Positions 10,094 through 19,333 of a stretch of DNA of 64,000 nt are shown in pieces (positions within the stretch are counted from its first letter, which is position 1; each line of letters starts with the position of its first letter). Below the pieces are notes generated by a model, which made no database searches, was not told where the DNA came from, and saw nothing but the letters and a program-made list of their open reading frames with translations. The position numbers and the translations under genes are program-made. Origin of the DNA: a candidate division TM6 bacterium SOIL31 (GTDB lineage: Bacteria > Babelota > Babeliae > Babelales > Vermiphilaceae); assembly GCA_001468865.1 (NCBI GenBank), contig LDIY01000007.1, positions 119,770 through 183,769 on the forward strand, written 5' to 3'.

Positions 10094-11134
10094 TTAAGGT
10101 GTAATTATTATCACGCCGTCATCGCTCACACTCGTCCCAAATTCTTGGGATAATTGCTGCATGCGATTCATGATTTCTTTTTTTTCAGTACCTGTTGCCA
10201 AATTAACTTGCATGTTAGCAATAATAACAGGAGTTGTGGTGATTGATACTGGACCGTTTTTGCTTACTGTTACCGCAAATAAAAAGGATTGGTCGTTGCG
10301 CAATAGAGGATCAACAGCATAATCATCAATAAAATCACCCGTATCATACATGATGACCTTATTTTTATAGATTTCTATACCTTGAAAAACATGCGAACTA
10401 TGTCCATGAATAATATCTGCGCCAGCATCAATAATTGCATGCGCAAATTGTATAAATTCTTGCGATGGTCGCTGTCGCATATTAGGACCCCAGTGGCTGG
10501 TAACAATGAGAATATCAACCAGAGGACGTAGCGCAGAAATTTGAGTTGTAATGGTATTAACATCACCAACAGAAATATAGTTTATTCCTGGTTTTTGGTT
10601 TTCTGCTTTCCATGTTGGTTCATTATCGGTATATCCAATGATGCCAATGGTAATCCCATTTTTAATGGTAATCACTGGCTTATGAGCTTCTTGCGCATTC
10701 ATTCCCGCGCCAACATGTTTAATATCTGCTGCATCAAGAGTTGCGATTGTTTCAATGAATCCTGTTTCTTTAAAATCAAGCGTATGATTATTGGCAAGAT
10801 TTGCTATATCAATATGGGCTGTTTGCAAGGTTTTAACGCGATCGGGAAGAGCTTTAAAATTAAATACTTTTGGATTCTTTTCTTCATGATAAGTTAATGT
10901 TGTTTCAAGATTAATAATTCGTACATCAAGTTGTTGCAGTGTTGGTAATGTGTTACCCCATGGATAAGCATAATTTTTTGTGGGAATAATTTCGTTTACC
11001 ATTCTACCAATCATAACATCGCCCATAAAGCCAATGGTGATGGTCGAATGATTTTTTTCTTTGCTATACATGGATAATTTCATGGCGATAAGTATTAAAG
11101 GCACAAGGCCAATTATGTAGAGATATTTTTTCAT
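10094..11134 (-). CDS. CapA-family (poly-gamma-glutamate synthesis type) metallophosphoesterase-like protein
   Basis: GFMGDVMIGRMV, NLANNHTLDFKETGFIETIATLDAADIKHVGAG, VTSHWGPNMRQRPSQEFIQFAHAIIDAGADIIHGHSSHVFQGIEIYKNKVIMYDTGDFIDDY are CapA signatures. Confidence 0.93.
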   Translation of the reverse strand: MKKYLYIIGLVPLILIAMKLSMYSKEKNHSTITIGFMGDVMIGRMVNEIIPTKNYAYPWGNTLPTLQQLDVRIINLETTLTYHEEKNPKVFNFKALPDRVKTLQTAHIDIANLANNHTLDFKETGFIETIATLDAADIKHVGAGMNAQEAHKPVITIKNGITIGIIGYTDNEPTWKAENQKPGINYISVGDVNTITTQISALRPLVDILIVTSHWGPNMRQRPSQEFIQFAHAIIDAGADIIHGHSSHVFQGIEIYKNKVIMYDTGDFIDDYAVDPLLRNDQSFLFAVTVSKNGPVSITTTPVIIANMQVNLATGTEKKEIMNRMQQLSQEFGTSVSDDGVIIITP

Positions 11135-11166
11135 ATTCGAAATTACTCATTAATAAGCAGGTGATC

Positions 11167-12102
11167 CTAAAGACTATCACTTGATCGGAATATTCTTCCA
11201 TTTCGCCTCATGAATGTTTTTGGATTTTCTTTTCTTTTTACTGTTTTTAATAGCTCTATTATTGATACATTATCGCTGGCCTGACTTGCAATAGCTAAAG
11301 CTTGATCTAATTCCGCCTCAGAAAGATCTTCTCTCTTGATGCTCAATTCTATTGCCGGAACATATTTAATTTTAACGGCTTCTACTAAACATCTATTGCG
11401 TGCACCAAAATCAAATAAGAGTTGCATCATAGGGATATTTTGATTGCGTACTGCTTTCTGCAAAGGTGTGTATTCAGATTTGGTGAAATCCGGATCGGCC
11501 CCGAGTTCTAATAACATTTTAGTATATTCATAGCAATTACGTTCCACTGCCAAATAAAGGCAGGTTTCGTTGTTGGGAGATATTAAAACGGATCCTTTTG
11601 TTTGAAAGGGAAAAAGACGACCGTCAATATCGGCGCCCTTATTTACGCGTTCTTCAATTACTTTTTTAATCATAAAAACCATTTCAGGAGTTGGTTCGCT
11701 TTTATTTTCAATCTTGGACTGAGTTATTTTATCTATAAAATCTTTTAATTGCGTGCTCTTTTCCCTACAAAGAATAATCCCCCACATGTTTGTTTGAGGA
11801 GGAAAAGTGCATCGAGACGGGATAAGCTTTACCAGTTTATTGATGATTTCAGGATGGTTTACACATCCACAAAATAATTGATTTACACAACACACATTCT
11901 GAATATACGCGTTTTTTGGCATCTTTTTGGTTGAAGTATCTTTTTGAAAATAGGTATAAGCGGTATCGAAATAATGAAACATAATGGTTCTTATTATATC
12001 CGGCAGAACCATTGCTTTTTCCACAGCGGGTTTTGATGGTTCCATGCCGTTACTTGAGCAAAAATAAATAATACATAAAAGCAGAAAGACTCTTTTTTTC
12101 AT
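11167..12102 (-). CDS. Exported F-box-like/ankyrin-repeat protein
   Basis: Signal peptide MKKRVFLLLCIIYFCSSNG; F-box-like LPDIIRTIMFHYF...VCCVNQLFCGCVNHPEIINKLV; ankyrin repeats ETCLYLAVERNCYEYTKMLLELGADPDFTKSEYTPLQKAVRNQNIPMMQLLFDFGA. Confidence 0.8.
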   Translation of the reverse strand: MKKRVFLLLCIIYFCSSNGMEPSKPAVEKAMVLPDIIRTIMFHYFDTAYTYFQKDTSTKKMPKNAYIQNVCCVNQLFCGCVNHPEIINKLVKLIPSRCTFPPQTNMWGIILCREKSTQLKDFIDKITQSKIENKSEPTPEMVFMIKKVIEERVNKGADIDGRLFPFQTKGSVLISPNNETCLYLAVERNCYEYTKMLLELGADPDFTKSEYTPLQKAVRNQNIPMMQLLFDFGARNRCLVEAVKIKYVPAIELSIKREDLSEAELDQALAIASQASDNVSIIELLKTVKRKENPKTFMRRNGRIFRSSDSL

Positions 12103-12133
12103 ACTAACCCCCAATCAGTTTTAGCTGAGCGTA

Positions 12134-12886
12134 TTATGTATTATCATTGTAAGCAAGATATTCCGAATATAATTTTACTAACTTAGTGTTAGCTCGACGT
12201 TTGGCATCTCCAAGCGGGGATATGACCTCAAAAGTGTCAGGATGTGTTCTTTGATCGACAAAATTTCCCTTAAGATCTAAAAAACATATAGTTGGATCTG
12301 CTTCCAAGTCCAAAAGCAATTTTGATTTATCATAATCATTTTGTGTTTTGAATAAGATAGGTGGATAAAGATTAGTGAGTCTGTAATTATCTTTCGTGAA
12401 AACAAAGTGGCAATAATTAATATCAGCACCACCTATAAGTAATTCTTTTATTTGTGGTGCAGTAAGTCTATTTATATTGTTATGTAAAATTTGTGATTTT
12501 TTTATGTAATTGTGCACTGCAGGTGTGTGAATTTGGCTTGCAAAATTTCCTCGTAGATGAGACATATACCTCGAAGCATCACCAATAATGATTCGAGTAA
12601 TATCAGGTCTTGATATGTACTGATAAAACTCTGAACTAATCAAACACGTATTTTGAATTTTTGCTTGCACTAAATGGGGAGGTATTAACTTTTCCTCTTT
12701 AAGAGAATCCATCACTATGCTGTGTATTATATCCAGAGGTAGAAAAGGAGATGAAAGAATGTTTTCATCTCCTTTAAATCTTTTTGCTGATAATTGTTCC
12801 TTTAAACCATTCACCAAGCGCTTCATACAGATAGTATGATGAGAAAAAATGCTTGTAAGTACAATTATTGTAATCAATTTATTCAT
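12134..12886 (-). CDS. Exported F-box-like/ankyrin-like protein (paralog)
   Basis: MNKLITIIVLTSIFSHHTICMKR; LPLDIIHSIVMDSL...IQNTCLISSEFYQYISRPDITRIII; PPILFKTQNDYDKSKLLLDLEADPT. Confidence 0.7.
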   Translation of the reverse strand: MNKLITIIVLTSIFSHHTICMKRLVNGLKEQLSAKRFKGDENILSSPFLPLDIIHSIVMDSLKEEKLIPPHLVQAKIQNTCLISSEFYQYISRPDITRIIIGDASRYMSHLRGNFASQIHTPAVHNYIKKSQILHNNINRLTAPQIKELLIGGADINYCHFVFTKDNYRLTNLYPPILFKTQNDYDKSKLLLDLEADPTICFLDLKGNFVDQRTHPDTFEVISPLGDAKRRANTKLVKLYSEYLAYNDNT

Positions 12887-12936
12887 GTGGTACACATGTT
12901 CCTTAATCTATCATTAAACCTATAAGAAGAAATGTT

Positions 12937-13680
12937 TTATTTGAGTAAAAGCTCCATTATTGCTCTATCTTGAGGAGAGAGGGTAAAGGGATAATATTTA
13001 ATAAAAAGTTTTATAATTTCAATATTTTTTTCTTCAAGGGCCTGTCCGTAAGCCGAAGTAAAGATTGTACAGGAACAATTAGATTTGATTTTGTTCTCCT
13101 CAATATAAGGGTTGGCTCCAAATTCAAGGAGTAATTCTGTTTTTTCACAATCGTTCAAAGTTTTTAGCAGTAAAGGACGACGAGCGGGAGAATAATAATT
13201 TACGTCAGCACCTTCAAGAATAAGATCGGTGATTTCAGGTAGAGAAAGGCTCTCTATTTTTTCATTGAGCGTGCGCGACTTATTTAAATAATTTTCCATG
13301 GCCGGCGTGCCAATGTATTGTGCAGTAAGATCTTTAAGAACAGGAAGAGCGTTAGTGCTATTATTAAGAATAATACGAATAGAGCTTGGTGAACATATGT
13401 ATGCACGAAGTGCTTTGTTTACTAAACATATGGTGCGAATTTTGTCTTGAATTTTAACTGCAGAAAGATCTCCTTCTTCTGTTTTAAAGGAATTAACAAA
13501 CATATATCCTATAATATCTATCGGGAGCACTGGGTCTACGAGAGAATTAATAATGCGGTATCGTTTGGCATCTCGAGGTGGTTGTATGCGAGCGGGTTGC
13601 TGAGAAATTGAGCGCTTCATACAATTAAGATGGTGAGAAAAAACCGTTGTAAGTACCATTGCTGCAATCAGTTTATTCAT
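12937..13680 (-). CDS. Exported F-box-like/ankyrin-like protein (paralog)
   Basis: MNKLIAAMVLTTVFSHHLNCMKRS closely resembles the neighbour's N-terminus; LPIDIIGYMFVNSF...IRTICLVNKALRAYICSPSSIRIIL; RPLLLKTLNDCEKTELLLEFGANPY. Confidence 0.7.
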   Translation of the reverse strand: MNKLIAAMVLTTVFSHHLNCMKRSISQQPARIQPPRDAKRYRIINSLVDPVLPIDIIGYMFVNSFKTEEGDLSAVKIQDKIRTICLVNKALRAYICSPSSIRIILNNSTNALPVLKDLTAQYIGTPAMENYLNKSRTLNEKIESLSLPEITDLILEGADVNYYSPARRPLLLKTLNDCEKTELLLEFGANPYIEENKIKSNCSCTIFTSAYGQALEEKNIEIIKLFIKYYPFTLSPQDRAIMELLLK

Positions 13681-13946
13681 GATGTAAGATATAACCTTAT
13701 AATTTTGATTGTTGATCCAGAATTTTTTTTAGGTGATTGAGAGGTTTGCGGCTCTGTTTTTTTATGATCCTGTGCATGATCGGAATCGGCAAATTTTCCA
13801 CCAAGAGCAGTTACCAGGGCTCTATACCGTTTCGCGTTCGCTTCGCATTCTTTTTTTTGTGCTTCAGTAAGTATGTTTTCAGATGCAGAAAGAAAGCATG
13901 GTAATAGAGATAGTCCAAGAGAGAGTGTGTAAATAATGTGCTTCAT
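13677..13946 (-). CDS. Small exported hypothetical protein
   Basis: MKHIIYTLSLGLSLLPCFLSASENILTEAQKKE; overlaps the start of the next gene by 4 nt. Confidence 0.55.
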   Translation of the reverse strand: MKHIIYTLSLGLSLLPCFLSASENILTEAQKKECEANAKRYRALVTALGGKFADSDHAQDHKKTEPQTSQSPKKNSGSTIKIIRLYLTS

Positions 13947-13973
13947 AGTATTTCCTTTTTTTGAGAAGCTTAA

Positions 13974-14007
13974 AAAACCCCCGCAATGTATAATTGCAGG
14001 GGGTTCA
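13974..14007. terminator. Terminator-like hairpin
   Basis: aacccccgcaatgtataattgcagggggtt with T-rich flank, just after gatB. Confidence 0.7.
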
Positions 14008-14010
14008 TTT

Positions 14011-15477
14011 TTATTGATTTAAATATTTCTTAACCAAATCATTAATAAGTTGGGTATTACCTTTGCCCTTTGTCTTTTGCATCATCTGCCCAACAAAAAA
14101 ACCAAATAACTTATCTTTTCCTGAACGATATTCTGCCACTTGTTTAGGATTTACTGCAATAATTTCTTGTACCATTGCATCCAGTTCATCAACAGAACCA
14201 ATTTGTTTCAATCCTTTTTCTTCAATGATAGTCATTGGATCTTTATCTGTTTGGGCAACAAACATCAATACTTCTTTTCCGGTAGGAGTATTGATTACGC
14301 CTTGATCAACCAGATTAACAAGTTGTGCTAAACGTTCTGGAGTAACTTTGCAATTTGCAAGTTCCACTTTTTCTTCTTTGAGGTATCCAACCAAATCTCG
14401 CAGAATCCAATTGATGAGATTTTTGCTGGTGCTATGTGCGCGCGCTGCATCAAAATAATGTGCCAGATCGATATCTTCTATTAAAATATCTGCTTCATAA
14501 TCAGTCAGGCCGCATTCAGCAATAAAGCGTTCAAATTTTGCCGCAGGTAGTTCTGGCATAGAAGCTTTTGCTTGTTCAAGACGTTGCGTGGTTATGTGAA
14601 TAATAGGCAAATCTGGTTCTTGGAAAAAACGATAATCGGCAGTTTCTTCTTTTGAACGCATGACTGTTGTGGTGCGTTCTTTTGAATTCCACAAGCGAGT
14701 TTCAGATCGTACTTTACCGCCTTCTTCTAGGATAGTAATTTGGCGTTCTAGTTCATGTTCTGTTGCATCAACAATAAATTTAAATGAGTTGATGTTTTTA
14801 AGTTCGCATTTAGTGCCCAATTCTTTTTGGCCTTTTTTGCGTACAGAAATATTGGTATCAGCGCGGAACGAACCTTCTTCCATATTGCCCGTACAAATTC
14901 CTAAATACTGCACGATGGAGCGCAATGTTTTCAGATATCTGCGCACTTCATCTGATGTTGAAATATCAGGATAACTAACAATTTCAAGCAGTGGAGTACC
15001 TGCCCGGTTTAAATCCACAAAGCTTTCGTTGCTGTGATTTGAGTGGATATTTTTTCCTGCATCTTCTTCGATGTGGATGCGAATTAAATTAACTTTTTTG
15101 GTGCTGCCATCTTCTAAGCGAATTGCTACAAAGCCATCAGTGCAAATGGGTTCTGCTTGCTGAGTGATTTGGAAGTTTTTTGGTAAATCAGGATAAAAAT
15201 AATGCTTACGATCAAATGCTGAATTTGCATTGATGGTAGAATTGGTTGCAAGTCCTGCTAAGATTGCAAAATCCACCACTTTTTCATTGAGCATTGGTAA
15301 AGTACCGGGATATCCGGCACAAATAGGGCAAATATTTGAATTGGGATCTTGTGCTATGCTATTGGGGCATGAACAGAAAATTTTAGTGTTGGTAGTGAGT
15401 TGCACGTGCACTTCCATGCCAATGGTAGCTTCGTAATCAGGATATTTATCAAGTACTGAGGTGATATGGTCTGCCAT
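14011..15477 (-). CDS. gatB: Asp-tRNA(Asn)/Glu-tRNA(Gln) amidotransferase subunit B
   Basis: YEATIGMEVHVQLTTNTKIFCSCPN, CPICAGYPGTLPMLNEK, FDRKHYFYPDLPKNFQITQ, ELGTKCELKNINSFKFI; C-terminal GatB/YqeY domain. Confidence 0.98.
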   Translation of the reverse strand: MADHITSVLDKYPDYEATIGMEVHVQLTTNTKIFCSCPNSIAQDPNSNICPICAGYPGTLPMLNEKVVDFAILAGLATNSTINANSAFDRKHYFYPDLPKNFQITQQAEPICTDGFVAIRLEDGSTKKVNLIRIHIEEDAGKNIHSNHSNESFVDLNRAGTPLLEIVSYPDISTSDEVRRYLKTLRSIVQYLGICTGNMEEGSFRADTNISVRKKGQKELGTKCELKNINSFKFIVDATEHELERQITILEEGGKVRSETRLWNSKERTTTVMRSKEETADYRFFQEPDLPIIHITTQRLEQAKASMPELPAAKFERFIAECGLTDYEADILIEDIDLAHYFDAARAHSTSKNLINWILRDLVGYLKEEKVELANCKVTPERLAQLVNLVDQGVINTPTGKEVLMFVAQTDKDPMTIIEEKGLKQIGSVDELDAMVQEIIAVNPKQVAEYRSGKDKLFGFFVGQMMQKTKGKGNTQLINDLVKKYLNQ

Positions 15478-15493
15478 GTAAGAGTCCTATTTA

Positions 15494-15562
15494 ACCCCAT
15501 GTTTCATTGCATTCCACACGGGGACCCCGGCTTAGAGAAGATTGTCGACAAGCTGGGGGATA
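15494..15562. repeat. Dispersed intergenic repeat (CCCCATG...GGGGACCCCGGC...GCTGGGGG)
   Basis: Same motif as copies near 23434, 27021, 39635, 47243 and 60523. Confidence 0.65.
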
Positions 15563-15596
15563 ACGGTTAAAAAGATAGAGTATGTTTGTTGTTAGT

Positions 15597-17105
15597 TTAC
15601 TGTTTCTTCTCAATTTTGTATTTATCAGTTGCCAAGTCTTTGTTGCTCAAAAGAGTTATCTTTAGTTTAAAGATGTTTTCCAATTTTAGAATGGCATCAT
15701 ATTCAGTTGACGTGAGATAATTGAATATGTGAGAGTTCACTTGAATTTCAATTTTTTGCGCGGATATTGTTTTAAGTTCATCACGAATAGCTCGCAGTAT
15801 TGCATAGCTTTCAGTTTGGTATGATTTTATAAATCCAGATCCATGACATGTAGGACAATCGGTTGTTAATTGCTGAACAAGTGTTTTTCCGGATCGTTTA
15901 CGCGTCATTTGGACGAGTCCAAACTCTGAAATTTTGAGTACAACTGATTGAAACTTATCTCGTTCTTTTAATATCTTTTCAAAAAAGCTAAATACTTTTT
16001 GACGATTGGCAGCAATTGCCATATCAATGAAGTCAATAACAATCAGTCCACCGATATTACGTAATTTTAATTGCTGAACAACTTCTTCTGCAGCTTCAAG
16101 ATTTGTCTTGAGAATGGTATCTTCAAGATTGGTTTTTCCGATAAATCTGCCCGTATTCACATCAACCACCGTCATTGCTTCAGTGGATTCGATGATGATA
16201 GATCCGCCGGATTTAAGAGATACTTTCTTTTTGAGAGCTTGTTCTATCTGCTTTTCAATGCCATAGGTGCTGAAGATATTGACGTCATCTTCATATGCTT
16301 TAATGACGTGAGCAAATTCGGGAGCAATTTGTTGCGCAAATTTATAAAGCTCATTTTGGCTTTGTTTTGAATCAGTAATAATTGCTTCTACATCGCTATC
16401 CAAGTGATCGCGTACAATTTGGAGTACTAAGGGAAGATCTTGATGTATTTTATCTGATGTTTTTGCCGTCGCAAACTTTTTTTCTATTGAATGCCATTGG
16501 TTGACCAAGAAATTAAGATCTTTAATAAGATCGGCTTCTGCTCTGCCATCAGAGGTGGTTCTGATAATGGCTCCCATGCCTTCGGGCAAATGCTGTCTAA
16601 TGATCGTTTTAAGGCGAGTACGCTCATCGCGGTCTTCAATCTTTTTTGAAACGCCAATGCGGGGAATATTAGGCATGAGTACAATAAATCTACCCGGCAA
16701 GGTAAAGCAAGTAGTTAATTTGGCGCCTTTTTCATAAATTGGCTCTTTACTGACCTGCACGAGAATAGGTTCATTTTCCTTGAGAATTTTGCTGATATCT
16801 CGTCTTTGTGTAGGCTTTTTTTCTACTTTAGGTTCATCTTCATCATCTTCTAACTGATGGCTCAGTTTTTGCATAGCCAGTTCGCGGTCGATTTCTGAAA
16901 TATGGAGAAAACCTGCCTTTTCTTGACCGAATTCTATAAAAGCGGTTTGAATTCCGGGTAAGACCTTAGTGACTAAGCCTTTGAAGTATGCCCGCTCAAG
17001 GACCTCGTGGGTGGGAGCAGAGAAATAGATGTTTTGTAATTTGCCATTGTTTATGATGGCTATCCGTACTTCCCACGGATTGTCATTGATAATAATTTTT
17101 TTCAT
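15597..17105 (-). CDS. rng: Ribonuclease E/G family protein
   Basis: NIYFSAPTHEVLERAYFKGLVTKVLPGIQTAFIEFGQEKAGFLHISEID (S1), VDVNTGRFIGKTNLEDTILKTNLEAAEEVVQQLKLRNIGGLIVIDFIDM, MTRKRSGKTLVQQLTTDCPTCHGSG. Confidence 0.95.
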   Translation of the reverse strand: MKKIIINDNPWEVRIAIINNGKLQNIYFSAPTHEVLERAYFKGLVTKVLPGIQTAFIEFGQEKAGFLHISEIDRELAMQKLSHQLEDDEDEPKVEKKPTQRRDISKILKENEPILVQVSKEPIYEKGAKLTTCFTLPGRFIVLMPNIPRIGVSKKIEDRDERTRLKTIIRQHLPEGMGAIIRTTSDGRAEADLIKDLNFLVNQWHSIEKKFATAKTSDKIHQDLPLVLQIVRDHLDSDVEAIITDSKQSQNELYKFAQQIAPEFAHVIKAYEDDVNIFSTYGIEKQIEQALKKKVSLKSGGSIIIESTEAMTVVDVNTGRFIGKTNLEDTILKTNLEAAEEVVQQLKLRNIGGLIVIDFIDMAIAANRQKVFSFFEKILKERDKFQSVVLKISEFGLVQMTRKRSGKTLVQQLTTDCPTCHGSGFIKSYQTESYAILRAIRDELKTISAQKIEIQVNSHIFNYLTSTEYDAILKLENIFKLKITLLSNKDLATDKYKIEKKQ

Positions 17106-17256
17106 AGTCTGCTAAGTAATTAGAAGTATGTAGATCTTTAATCTTTAATATACAGAATATGTGTAATATTGGGTAGAAAAATGGTCTAAAATGTGTTAGA
17201 TTCTGTTCAATACTAGGGAAATTGAAGTAAAATCTCCATATTTAAGGATAGTTCTG

Positions 17257-17982
17257 ATGAAAAAAATGTCTCTTTTAGTCCTTGCTCTTGTAATGGCTCT
17301 GCCAGGTTGTCGAGATAAAAAGAAGGAAACCACCCCATCGGTAAGAAAAAATTCGGTTGAACGCGCGATGGATACCGAGGCTGATGTTATAGAAGTCGAT
17401 ACAGAAGGCGATGATGAAGACGAGGATATCGTTGCTTTTGATGATATAGATTGGGATTCCGAAGAAGGGAAGGCTCTTCTGGCTGAGATGCTTGGAGAAG
17501 ATGAAGAAGAAAAAGAAGAAGATGAAGGAAGCTCCTTTATGCTTGATGAAGAAGATTCAACAATAGACAATGAAGAAGAAGCATTTAATTGGGTTGATGC
17601 GCAACTTGATGATGAATTTAGAAAATTATACTTCGCGTTCAACCATTATGGTGTCGGACCAGATCAAAAAGCAGCGCTTGCTTATGATATCGAACAAGTA
17701 AAACAAATGCTTGCTGAAGCAGATCCGGTGGCACAACCAACTATTATCCTTGAAGGACATGCGTGTCAAGAAGGCGATAGGCTCTATAACTTGGCATTGT
17801 CAGAAAAACGTGCAAAAGCAGTAGCAGACTTATTTGTAAATGCTGGGATCGATAGAAATGCCATCAAAGTGGTAGCTCGCGGTCAAGAATGTCCGGTGAC
17901 TATCAATGGTAAAACGGTCAATGGATCTCGCGCGGAACGTGCGCCAAATCGCCGTGTTGAAGTTCGCGTGATTTATACGTAA
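17257..17982 (+). CDS. pal: Pal-like OmpA-family lipoprotein with acidic linker
   Basis: Lipobox ALPGC; Asp/Glu-rich linker; OmpA-like C-terminus LYFAFNHYGVGPDQKAAL...LEGHACQEGDRLYNLALSEKRAKAVADLFVNAGI...APNRRVEVRV. Confidence 0.88.
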   Translation: MKKMSLLVLALVMALPGCRDKKKETTPSVRKNSVERAMDTEADVIEVDTEGDDEDEDIVAFDDIDWDSEEGKALLAEMLGEDEEEKEEDEGSSFMLDEEDSTIDNEEEAFNWVDAQLDDEFRKLYFAFNHYGVGPDQKAALAYDIEQVKQMLAEADPVAQPTIILEGHACQEGDRLYNLALSEKRAKAVADLFVNAGIDRNAIKVVARGQECPVTINGKTVNGSRAERAPNRRVEVRVIYT

Positions 17983-18000
17983 TACGATATATACAGAAAT

Positions 18001-18046
18001 AAAAAAAAGCCGCATATTGGAATTTTCCAATATGCGGCTTTTTTTA
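18001..18046. terminator. Bidirectional terminator hairpin
   Basis: aaaaaaaagccgcatattggaattttccaatatgcggctttttttt between convergent genes. Confidence 0.9.
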
Positions 18047-19315
18047 TTTCAATATCCCCCCCACCAACTTCTTGATTTCCTGCGGAAAATTCTTCTTTTC
18101 CCATTTTTCAATATTATTTTTATACAACCCCAGCCAGCTCTTATCTCTAATCATTGCAGAAATAAGCGGCGCAATTTCATTAAAATTTTCAATAGTGGTT
18201 CCAAATCCATGCTGCTTAATAAAGCTGTGGTTGAATTTTTCCCAGGGTAGCAACGAGGATGTTCCATCAAGCAGCAGCGGAAGATTCATATAGAGTGCTT
18301 CACAGACGCTCAAGGTGCCTGATTTTGAAATCAGAACATCTGACATGGCCATATAATCGGCAATATGAGGAGTAAAGCCTACAATAGAAAGTGATAGATG
18401 AGGTGGAACAGAAAGGGTTGCAAGTTCTTTCTCGCTCTCTTCATTTTTCCCCACGCACGCAATGATATGAGCTGGTGAATTTAGTTTTAAAAGTTCCACC
18501 ACGCAGTCTTTAATTTCATGTGCTCCATGAGATCCCATCAGAATCATAACTACTAATTTGTTTTCTTTAATAGCGTACTTTTGCTTGAGTAGTTTTTTAT
18601 TCTCTTTCATAAAGAAGCTTTGGCGCAAAGGTGATCCTACAATCGCAATATGTTCCTCAGAAATATGAGCAGTGTGGAACGGAACCATTATTTCTTTATC
18701 ATTAAAAGGAAGGCCTATGTAAAATTTTTTGTAAGTAGGTTTTTCAATATTAAGAATGTAAGGCTTGACGTCCAAATCGGTTGGCATGAGCAAAAAGGGA
18801 ATGTTCAATTCCTGAGCTACTTCCAGAACTATATTATTAATAATGGGAATTACTGAAATAATTAAGTCTGGTTGAGTTTTGGTAAAATAATCCTTCAAAA
18901 TGATGTGAATCTTTTCCTTTTGAAGTTGTATATACCAGGTTCCCAGTTCGTAAATGAGACTTAATATTCGAAAATATTTGCCAGGCATAAGAAGGTTGTA
19001 AATTTCTTCTCCCGAATATTCTTGAGCGGTTACCAATTTCAAAGGATCAAGCTCTTGCAAGAGATCTTTAAAAACAAAAGATGATTCTATGGTGTAATCA
19101 TTTCTGAGATAGGATTCAATAGCTTTTCCTGCTTCAAGATTTCCACCTCCACCCATGGTGGTGAGAATAAGAATCTTTTTTATGATAGAAGATGGTTTGC
19201 TAGCGGGTGATCGTGTCTCTGATACGCGTGATATAAATATCCAATAGCCAAAAAAAATAAGAGGCAACAGAAGCAATAATGATAATGACCACCATAAGAT
19301 TTTTTTATTATTCAT
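18044..19315 (-). CDS. MGDG synthase/MurG-like (GT28-type) glycosyltransferase, N-terminal membrane anchor
   Basis: ILILTTMGGGGNLEAGKAIESYL N-terminus, HIIACVGKNEESEKELATL, GFTPHIADYMAMSDVLISKSGTLSVCEALYMNLPLLLDG. Confidence 0.82.
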   Translation of the reverse strand: MNNKKILWWSLSLLLLLPLIFFGYWIFISRVSETRSPASKPSSIIKKILILTTMGGGGNLEAGKAIESYLRNDYTIESSFVFKDLLQELDPLKLVTAQEYSGEEIYNLLMPGKYFRILSLIYELGTWYIQLQKEKIHIILKDYFTKTQPDLIISVIPIINNIVLEVAQELNIPFLLMPTDLDVKPYILNIEKPTYKKFYIGLPFNDKEIMVPFHTAHISEEHIAIVGSPLRQSFFMKENKKLLKQKYAIKENKLVVMILMGSHGAHEIKDCVVELLKLNSPAHIIACVGKNEESEKELATLSVPPHLSLSIVGFTPHIADYMAMSDVLISKSGTLSVCEALYMNLPLLLDGTSSLLPWEKFNHSFIKQHGFGTTIENFNEIAPLISAMIRDKSWLGLYKNNIEKWEKKNFPQEIKKLVGGILK

Positions 19316-19333
19316 TCTGCTTTTTAACCTACT

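Noticed and set aside
12134-13680. Lipoproteins, because signal peptides end in Cys (HTIC, HLNC)
   Set aside because: The -3 to -1 residues do not fit a lipobox well, and the neighbour with the same architecture has Gly rather than Cys.
17196-17642. Minus-strand Ser-rich ORF (SSSSSSKELPSSSSFSSSSS)
   Set aside because: Reverse complement of the GAA/GAT-rich acidic linker of pal; composition artefact.
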